From the NCBI GenBank assembly GCA_017461445.1, contig JAFTXW010000005.1, positions 1-64,000 on the forward strand: DNA of 64,000 nt, read 5' to 3'. This document shows, in pieces, positions 58,221 to 64,000 of the stretch. The notes below the pieces were generated by a model. It was not told the DNA's origin, made no database searches, and was given only the letters and a program-made list of their open reading frames with translations. The first letter of the stretch is position 1, and each line of letters begins with the position of its first letter. The position numbers and the translations under genes are program-made. This DNA is from Oscillospiraceae bacterium. Its GTDB lineage: Bacteria; Bacillota; Clostridia; Oscillospirales; Oscillospiraceae.

Positions 58221-59819
58221 ATGAAACGTTTCTTATCTGTTGCTCTGTGTCTGGCATTGCTTTTCCTCCTCGCCGGGTGTGAACAGCACCCGGCTGAGGT
58301 TGTTTCTGAGGGCGGGACAGATCCCGCCGCGCAAAACACAGACACGGTGAGGCTTGACTGGTATATCAATTACAACTGGTACAATACGGCCTGGGGCGGC
58401 AATGCCGTCAGCGAGGCGGTCACCGCAAAAACCGGTGTGGACATCCGCTTCATCTCCCCCGATGGCAATGAGTCTGTCACCCTGAACGCCCTGATTGCCG
58501 GAGACAAGCTGCCGGACCTGGTGACCCTTGGCTGGTGGGAACCGCAGCTCAACGAGATCATCCAGGGAGACATGGCCTACGCGCTGAATGAGCTGGCGGA
58601 CGCATATGACGCCTATTTCTGGGAGGTAGCCAAGGAGGATCTGCTGAACTGGTATACCCAGAGTGACGGCAATGTGTATTGCTATCCCAATTCTGCCTAC
58701 GCGCCCAGCGATTATGATGGGGAAAGTCCCATTGCGTCCAACCAGACCTTCCTGGTGCGCAAGGATATTTATGAGGCCCTGGGCTGCCCCGATATGACTA
58801 CCCCTGAAGGCTTTGCCGACGCGGTGCGGGAAGCTGCCAGACAGTTTCCCGCTGTGGACGGCCAGCCCCTGATCCCCATCGGTGCCCACGAGTTTACGGA
58901 GCGGGGCTGCGATTCCTTCGATAAATTTCTTCAGAATTTCCTGGCAATCCCCTATGAAAAGGACGGAAAAGCCTACGACCGGAATACGGATCCGGAGTAC
59001 AAGCGTTGGCTGCTGATGTTCCGGCAATTGGGGGAAGAGGGCCTGCTCAGCAACGATATTTTCATTGACAAGCGTGCCCAGATGGAAGAGAAAATCGCCG
59101 CGGGACGCTACTTCTGTATGCTCTACCAGCGTACCGATATGGCGGAGCAGCAGCGGATCCTCGCGGCCAATGATCCCAACAGTATTTACATCGCGGTGGA
59201 CGGCCCCCGGAATGCCAACGGAGATCCCCATACCCTGCCCGGATCGGGCATCAACGGCTGGACGGTCACTCTGATCTCCAAAAACTGCGCCGACCCGGAG
59301 CGTGCCATCCGGCTGATGAGCTTTCTGATGAGCGAGGAAGGGCAGAAGCTGATATGCCTGGGCATTGAGGGCGAGCACTACACCATGGAGAATGGCCGGG
59401 CGGTGCTGACACCGGAAACCCAGCGGCTGATGAATGAGGATTATCAGGGCTATGTGGAGCAGGTCGGTGCCAACGACAGCTACTGGATGCTGCAGGACAA
59501 TCTGATGCAGTCCCAGTGGAAGCCCCTGGATGAACCGGAGCTGCTGCAGATGGAGCAGTGGACCTATCCCTACGTCTGTTACACCGGGCAGTATGATACC
59601 AATTTCGTGCTGGGAAGCCCGGCGGATACGGCGGAAAAGAAGATCAGTGCCATTCACGGCCAGATGCTGCCGCGGCTTTTGCTTGCCCCCACGGAGGAGG
59701 CCTTCGAGCAGCTGTGGCAGGAATATGTGACGGCCCGGGAGGAAAACGGACTGGCCATTACGCTGGAGGATCGGACAAACCAGATGATTGCGGCGAAGGA
59801 AAAGCTGGGACTGGAGTGA
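58221..59819 (+). CDS. Second solute-binding lipoprotein (LplA/LipO-like)
   Basis: A 532-residue lipoprotein (LLAGCE lipobox, Cys19). It is larger than usual and of the type found with YesM/YesN systems: VRLDWYINYNWYN near the start, then AGDKLPDLVTLGWW, FLVRKDIYEALGCPD, and a C-terminal AMIN-like EEAFEQLWQEYV stretch. AGGAGG lies before the ATG. It is co-transcribed with a histidine kinase and a response regulator rather than with permeases. It may therefore be a sensing partner that presents bound sugar to the kinase, or a second substrate-binding protein for the same permeases. Confidence 0.82.
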   Translation: MKRFLSVALCLALLFLLAGCEQHPAEVVSEGGTDPAAQNTDTVRLDWYINYNWYNTAWGGNAVSEAVTAKTGVDIRFISPDGNESVTLNALIAGDKLPDLVTLGWWEPQLNEIIQGDMAYALNELADAYDAYFWEVAKEDLLNWYTQSDGNVYCYPNSAYAPSDYDGESPIASNQTFLVRKDIYEALGCPDMTTPEGFADAVREAARQFPAVDGQPLIPIGAHEFTERGCDSFDKFLQNFLAIPYEKDGKAYDRNTDPEYKRWLLMFRQLGEEGLLSNDIFIDKRAQMEEKIAAGRYFCMLYQRTDMAEQQRILAANDPNSIYIAVDGPRNANGDPHTLPGSGINGWTVTLISKNCADPERAIRLMSFLMSEEGQKLICLGIEGEHYTMENGRAVLTPETQRLMNEDYQGYVEQVGANDSYWMLQDNLMQSQWKPLDEPELLQMEQWTYPYVCYTGQYDTNFVLGSPADTAEKKISAIHGQMLPRLLLAPTEEAFEQLWQEYVTAREENGLAITLEDRTNQMIAAKEKLGLE

Positions 59820-59823
59820 AGAT

Positions 59824-61599
59824 ATGATAAAGTGGTTTCGCGGCGCAAAGCTGTCACAGCAGCTTTCCATCATTGCCTGCCTGTGCGTTCTGATCCCCAC
59901 GCTGTTCCTGGCGTACAGCATGTTTACCTCCCTGCAAAGCACAGCCATCAGCACCCGGCAGCAGGAGGCCCGGTTCCGCTGCGACCAGATGGCTGCCCAG
60001 GCGGGGCAGATGGCAGAGGTGTGCAACATGTCCACCCAGGTGTTTCTGAATACCCCCGATCTGGTGGAGCATCTGGTCAAGCTGAAAAAGGAGCAGCCCA
60101 TCGATTCCCTGTCGCTTGTGGAATTCTTCCGGGAGGACATTGCAAGCCTGGAAAAGATCGTCCTCAGCAACCCAAACCTGTATCAGATCCGGGTATATGC
60201 CCAGGCGGAGAACATCAACGAAATGATGCCCATTTTGTACAGTGCCCGGCGCATGGAACGGATGCCCTGGACCGGGGCGGAAAAGCTTTCCGGCAGCTGG
60301 TATCTGGATTTTGACGACCGGCTGTTTGACGACTATCCCGTTACCCACCATGTTATGAGCTTGGTGACCGATATCACCACCTCGGAAGACGGGCGGGTGG
60401 GCGTTGTGGAGGTATCCGCCCGGATGGACGAGATGCTGCCCGAGCTGTTTTCCGGCGATGACAAGAATTTTTCCGTACTGCTGGATGAATCGGGCAATGT
60501 GACTGCGGGCATCTGCCCGATAGACGAAGCTGCGCTCAGGGAGCTGTCCTTTACGGAAGCGGAGGATATCTGCCGCCTGAACGGTACCCGTGTGCTGGTA
60601 AATCAGGTGTGGCTGAAGGATTTTGGCTGCCGGTATGTGCAGATCACCAGCCTGGCGGATCTGGATGCCATGGCCATGTCCCAGACGGCTTCGCTGGCGG
60701 TCACGCTGGTGGTGGTGTTCGTGATTCTGGCAGTTGCCGCCTCCTGGATGACCCGGCAGCTGCTGCGGGGCTTCTACGGCACCTTTGACGGCATTCGTGC
60801 CTTTGCCAACGGGGACATTGACGCAACCGTTACCGTGACAGGTGAGGGAGAGGTGGCGGATTTTGCCCGGGAAGCCCAGGGCCTGCTGGATAAGATCCGC
60901 CATCTGATGCATGACAATCTGGAACGGGAAATGCAGGCGCGCAATTCCGAGATCCGGGCTTTGCAAAACCAGATCAATGCCCATTTTATCTACAATGTAC
61001 TGGAAGCCATTAAAATGATGGCGGAAATTGATGAACGGTACGACATTGCCGACGCGGTTACCAGTCTCGGAAAGCTCCTGCGCTACAGCATGAAGTGGGA
61101 GAGCGGCAATGTACGGCTGAAACGGGAACTGGATTATATCGAAAACTATATTGCCCTGATGAACCTGCGCTTTGACTATGTGATCCGCCTGGATATGGAT
61201 ATCCCCGGGGAGCTGATGGACCAGCGGCTGCCGAAGGTCAGTTTGCAGCCCATTGTGGAAAACGCGGTGGTCCATGGGGCGGCGGTTCTGGCAGCGGATA
61301 CGACCGTTTCCGTACGGGGCCAGATTCAGCGGGAGCAAAACCGCTATACCATCCGCATCACGGATGAGGGCAAGGGAATGGATATGGAGGCTCTGGAGCA
61401 TCTGCGCCGCCAGATCAGCGGCGAGGAGCCGACACCTTCCTCCTCCGGCAACGGCATCGGCCTGCATAACGTTCAGGAGCGGATCATCCGTTCCTTTGGC
61501 CCGGACTTTGGCCTGCAGGTAAGCTCTCAGCCGGGACAGGGCACCACTGTCACAGTGACACTCCCATTTCATGAGAAGAAGGACGGTGAGAACAAGTGA
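59824..61599 (+). CDS. YesM-type sensor histidine kinase
   Basis: A 591-residue membrane kinase. The first helix is about 15-38, then a large extracellular sensor (about 40-280), a second helix (about 288-308), a HAMP region, and the LytS/YehU-type kinase: RALQNQINAHFIYNVLEAIKMMA holds the phospho-His (AHFIYN where PHFLYN is usual). The ATPase lobe has LQPIVENAVVHG, DEGKGMDMEAL and GNGIGLHNVQERI. It probably senses a carbohydrate together with the binding protein encoded 4 nt upstream, and phosphorylates the regulator whose start overlaps its stop. Confidence 0.9.
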   Translation: MIKWFRGAKLSQQLSIIACLCVLIPTLFLAYSMFTSLQSTAISTRQQEARFRCDQMAAQAGQMAEVCNMSTQVFLNTPDLVEHLVKLKKEQPIDSLSLVEFFREDIASLEKIVLSNPNLYQIRVYAQAENINEMMPILYSARRMERMPWTGAEKLSGSWYLDFDDRLFDDYPVTHHVMSLVTDITTSEDGRVGVVEVSARMDEMLPELFSGDDKNFSVLLDESGNVTAGICPIDEAALRELSFTEAEDICRLNGTRVLVNQVWLKDFGCRYVQITSLADLDAMAMSQTASLAVTLVVVFVILAVAASWMTRQLLRGFYGTFDGIRAFANGDIDATVTVTGEGEVADFAREAQGLLDKIRHLMHDNLEREMQARNSEIRALQNQINAHFIYNVLEAIKMMAEIDERYDIADAVTSLGKLLRYSMKWESGNVRLKRELDYIENYIALMNLRFDYVIRLDMDIPGELMDQRLPKVSLQPIVENAVVHGAAVLAADTTVSVRGQIQREQNRYTIRITDEGKGMDMEALEHLRRQISGEEPTPSSSGNGIGLHNVQERIIRSFGPDFGLQVSSQPGQGTTVTVTLPFHEKKDGENK

Positions 61600-63035
61600 A
61601 TACGATCCTGATCGCGGAGGATGAAAAGTTTATCCGCATGGGACTGAAAACCATGACCCAGCGTTCCGGGATCCCTGTGGGGGAGATTTTGGAGGCCAGA
61701 GACGGAGAGGAAGCCCTGGCACTGCTGCAAAGGCATGCGGTGGATCTGCTCATCACCGATATTCGGATGCCCAAAATGGACGGCATCGCCCTGGTGGAGC
61801 AGCTGCACACCCTGGCCCACCCGCCTATGGTTCTGGCAGTCAGCGGATACGAGGATTTCAGCTATGCGGTGGCGATGCTGCGCGGCGGTGTTTCGGATTA
61901 TCTGCTGAAGCCAGTGGAGCGGCAGAAATTCTGCGAAGCACTGGAAAAGCTGGAAGCAAAGTATCAGGAGCACCGCAAGGCTGTTTCCCGCAGCCGCCAG
62001 CAGTATCTGCATGCCCTTCGGCTTCTGATGCTGGAGCCCTCCGCGGACAGCCGGGAATCCGAAGATCTGATAAGCCGGTATGAAAGCACCTTCTTTCAGG
62101 GGGCTTATGTGGGTATCTGCGGCGGTGCATACGCCGGGGAGCTGCCGGAGGATGTTCTCTGTCTGCGGACAGAAGGAGACTGTGTGCTCTACCTGGCGGA
62201 AGAACAGGCACAGGATATCATCGCCGGCCTGCTGGGCCCGGTTGCCGGCTGCAGCGCGCCCCATCGGGGGCTTGCCCGACTGAGGGCCTGCTATCTGGAA
62301 GCCTACCGCTGCTGGCAGCGTTCCTTCTTTACGGAAACGCTGTGCAAAAGCGCGCCTGCTGTGAAGAATACATCTGCCACCGTGTCGGCGGAACAGCTTC
62401 TGAGGCTGGTCAGCCTGTCCCGGGACAAGGAGATCATGCGCCTGCTGGGGGTACAGGCCCGGATGGCGGCTCAGGGAGATCTGGAGCCGGAGGCCTTTGC
62501 GCAGCTGTGCACCGAGTTTATCCGGGGACTTTACGGGCCGTATAAGAACCTGATCGATCCGGCGGATGATCCGGTCCGCTTTGCCCAGGTGTGGGATTTC
62601 GAATGCGCGCGGGAATATCTGGAAACGCTTTCCGGCTGGCTGGGGAGCTTCTGCTGCAGGATCACCCAGGAATTCGCGGACTATGAAAACAAGCAGAAGA
62701 TTCGGCAGGCCGTCCAGTATATTCAGGATAATTTCCGCAGTCCGCTGAATATGGCTGTGGTCAGCAACCATGTTTCCATGAACTATTCGCTGTTCAGCCT
62801 CCTGTTCAAACAGTACACGGGGACGAATTTTGTCAGTTATCTGCAGAATCTGCGTGTGGAGGAAACGAAGCGGCTGCTTACCGCTACGGACTGGCGGGTG
62901 GGCGAGATCGGCCGCCGGGCAGGCTTCGCGGACGAAAAGCACTTCCTGAAGGTGTTTAAAAACGCAACAGGTTTGTCGCCGTCCGAGTATCGGAGATCCC
63001 AGATCCTCCGGGGGCCTGCGGGAAGTGAAAAGTGA
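61596..63035 (+). CDS. YesN-type response regulator with AraC DNA-binding domain
   Basis: A 479-residue regulator. The receiver is at 1-120 (LIAEDEKFIRMGL acidic pair, phospho-Asp in LLITDIRMPKMDG, LAVSGYEDFSYA, KPVE Lys). A long linker follows, then a C-terminal AraC domain with two helix-turn-helices (QYIQDNFRSPLNMAVVSNHVSMNYSLFS and VGEIGRRAGFADEKHFLKVFKNATGLSPSEYR). The start is GTG at 61596, overlapping the kinase TGA. It likely activates the nearby uptake and phosphorylase genes. Confidence 0.92.
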   Translation: MNTILIAEDEKFIRMGLKTMTQRSGIPVGEILEARDGEEALALLQRHAVDLLITDIRMPKMDGIALVEQLHTLAHPPMVLAVSGYEDFSYAVAMLRGGVSDYLLKPVERQKFCEALEKLEAKYQEHRKAVSRSRQQYLHALRLLMLEPSADSRESEDLISRYESTFFQGAYVGICGGAYAGELPEDVLCLRTEGDCVLYLAEEQAQDIIAGLLGPVAGCSAPHRGLARLRACYLEAYRCWQRSFFTETLCKSAPAVKNTSATVSAEQLLRLVSLSRDKEIMRLLGVQARMAAQGDLEPEAFAQLCTEFIRGLYGPYKNLIDPADDPVRFAQVWDFECAREYLETLSGWLGSFCCRITQEFADYENKQKIRQAVQYIQDNFRSPLNMAVVSNHVSMNYSLFSLLFKQYTGTNFVSYLQNLRVEETKRLLTATDWRVGEIGRRAGFADEKHFLKVFKNATGLSPSEYRRSQILRGPAGSEK

Positions 63036-63043
63036 GCTTACAG

Positions 63044-63075
63044 GCCGCTGCCGGGGGATCCGGCAGCGGCTTTTG
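63044..63075 (+). terminator. Terminator after the response regulator
   Basis: GCCGCTGCCGG-GGGAT-CCGGCAGCGGC then TTTT. An 11-bp perfect stem. No clear -35/-10 pair is seen between it and the next gene, though TACAAT at 63139-63144 may be a -10. Confidence 0.85.
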
Positions 63076-63175
63076 CCTGCCGCAAAAAAATCACACCGAA
63101 ATGAGAAAACACCCGTTTTTTTGAATGGCAGGATTCGATACAATAAAGGCAGAAACACGGAAAGGCGGCGATATT

Positions 63176-64000
63176 ATGGAACCTTTGAAGCTGTTAAACG
63201 GGCAGGGGGATTTTGTTCTCCGAAATGCCCAGAAACATCCGGAAGTCTGCTTCCCGCTGGTCAACGAGGGCGGGATGATTTCCAGCGTGACCCCCATGCT
63301 GGCGGGCGACTGCAAGACGGGGCAGAACACCTATCTGCTGGCTCCGGCCAGCAGTGAGACCCTCCACGAAAGCCGTGCCGGCAGAAATTTCTGGGTACGG
63401 ATCGAGGGGCAGGAGCCCTGGTCCGCTGTGGGCCAGAGCGCGCCCCAGCAGGCCGCGCGGTTTACCGGCCGGGAGGAGGAAGCCGTTCTGACAGGTGGAC
63501 TTCTGTGGCAGCAGGTTGCGAGAACCCATCCAGAAACCGGCCTTCTGGCGGAGACCCTCAGCTTTGTCCCCGCGGGCTGGAACCGGGTGGAGATCATGCA
63601 GGTGCGGCTGCACAATGGGGGCAGCGGGACGCAGAAGGTGACCCCCATCGCAGCCATTCCCATGTATGGCCGTTCCGCCGATAATATCCGGGATCACCGC
63701 CATGTGACCAGCCTGCTGCACCGGGTGCGGCTTCGGAAGCACGGCATCGATCTGCATCCGACGCTGACCTTTGACGAACGGGGCCATAAGCCCGGAACCG
63801 TGACCTACCGGGTCTGGGCCGGCGACGAAACCGGCGGGCCGCCTGAAAGCTTTGTGCCGCTGGTGCGGGACTTTGTGGGACAGGGCAGCTACGACTGGCC
63901 TCAGGCGGTGGTAAGCCCCGAAACGGTTTCCCGGATGAAAGCGGGGGATACGGCCCAGGGCAGCGAGGTTGTGGCGGCACTGTATTTCGCGCCTGTGGAG
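63176..64000 (+). CDS. GH94-like glycoside phosphorylase, N-terminal part
   Basis: 275 codons are present; the gene runs off the right end. The product starts MEPLKLLNGQGDFVLRNAQ and has FPLVNEGGMISSVTPMLAGD, KTGQNTYLLAP and RNFWVRIEGQEPWSAVGQSA. These resemble the N-terminal beta-sandwich of cellobiose/chitobiose phosphorylase-like enzymes, which split a beta-linked disaccharide with phosphate. Catalytic residues lie further on, outside the window, so the substrate is open. AAAGGCGGCG precedes the ATG. Position next to the sugar ABC and YesM/YesN genes suggests it acts on the imported sugar in the cytoplasm. Confidence 0.7.
   Translation, partial: MEPLKLLNGQGDFVLRNAQKHPEVCFPLVNEGGMISSVTPMLAGDCKTGQNTYLLAPASSETLHESRAGRNFWVRIEGQEPWSAVGQSAPQQAARFTGREEEAVLTGGLLWQQVARTHPETGLLAETLSFVPAGWNRVEIMQVRLHNGGSGTQKVTPIAAIPMYGRSADNIRDHRHVTSLLHRVRLRKHGIDLHPTLTFDERGHKPGTVTYRVWAGDETGGPPESFVPLVRDFVGQGSYDWPQAVVSPETVSRMKAGDTAQGSEVVAALYFAPVE

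Overview
The window looks like the chromosome of a gut-type Clostridia bacterium, most likely within the Oscillospirales. The reasons are a moderately high GC content with AT-rich islands, strong GGAGG ribosome sites, Gram-positive surface gene families (CWB2 cell-wall-binding repeats, BspA-type leucine-rich repeats, a variant sortase tail, LytR-CpsA-Psr), an ANTAR/glnA pair and YesM/YesN-type two-component genes. I cannot name a species. No rRNA, tRNA or CRISPR array was seen.

Layout. 1-70 is the 5' end of a type IV prepilin gene on the minus strand. 283-2754 is an operon of a PqqD-like protein, an S26-type peptidase and an ABC exporter, which looks like half of a peptide-modification system. 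2822-14280 is a polysaccharide operon: priming transferase, glycosyltransferases, Wzy, a radical SAM enzyme, Stealth, pyruvyl transferase, Wzx and an FrhB-like protein. 14289-19957 is a second unit with a fused Wzz/tyrosine kinase, its phosphatase, a sortase-type protein, an LCP ligase, a nucleotidyltransferase and a lipoprotein. 20082-20213 is a 43-residue peptide gene missed by a 60-residue ORF cutoff, and 20407-25656 is a large secreted type I pullulanase. 25942-28803, 30175-36831 (a sialidase) and 48995-53062 are giant secreted proteins ending in three CWB2 repeats.

36893-40209 on the minus strand is the most interesting locus. It is a compact cluster of PqqD, a membrane-anchored protein, a 79-residue four-cysteine peptide, an HPr-kinase-like protein whose start overlaps the peptide's stop, and a radical SAM/SPASM enzyme. 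This is the architecture of a RiPP (ribosomally made, post-translationally modified peptide) pathway that I do not recognise as described.

40377-54690 is an accessory zone. It holds an ECF sigma/anti-sigma pair, an XRE/DUF2975 pair, a nitroreductase, ANTAR and glnA, three broken 3' ends of CWB2 genes, a composite pseudogene, a palindromic hairpin element in two copies and a 305-base palindrome-ended element. 54873-64000 is a carbohydrate uptake locus: two solute-binding lipoproteins, two permeases, a histidine kinase, an AraC-type response regulator and the start of a GH94-like phosphorylase.

How it fits together (inference). The polysaccharide genes make an anionic, possibly pyruvylated polymer. 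The LCP protein ties it to peptidoglycan, and the CWB2 proteins (a sialidase and LRR adhesins) may sit on it. Pullulanase, sialidase, the sugar ABC system and the phosphorylase point to growth on host and dietary glycans.
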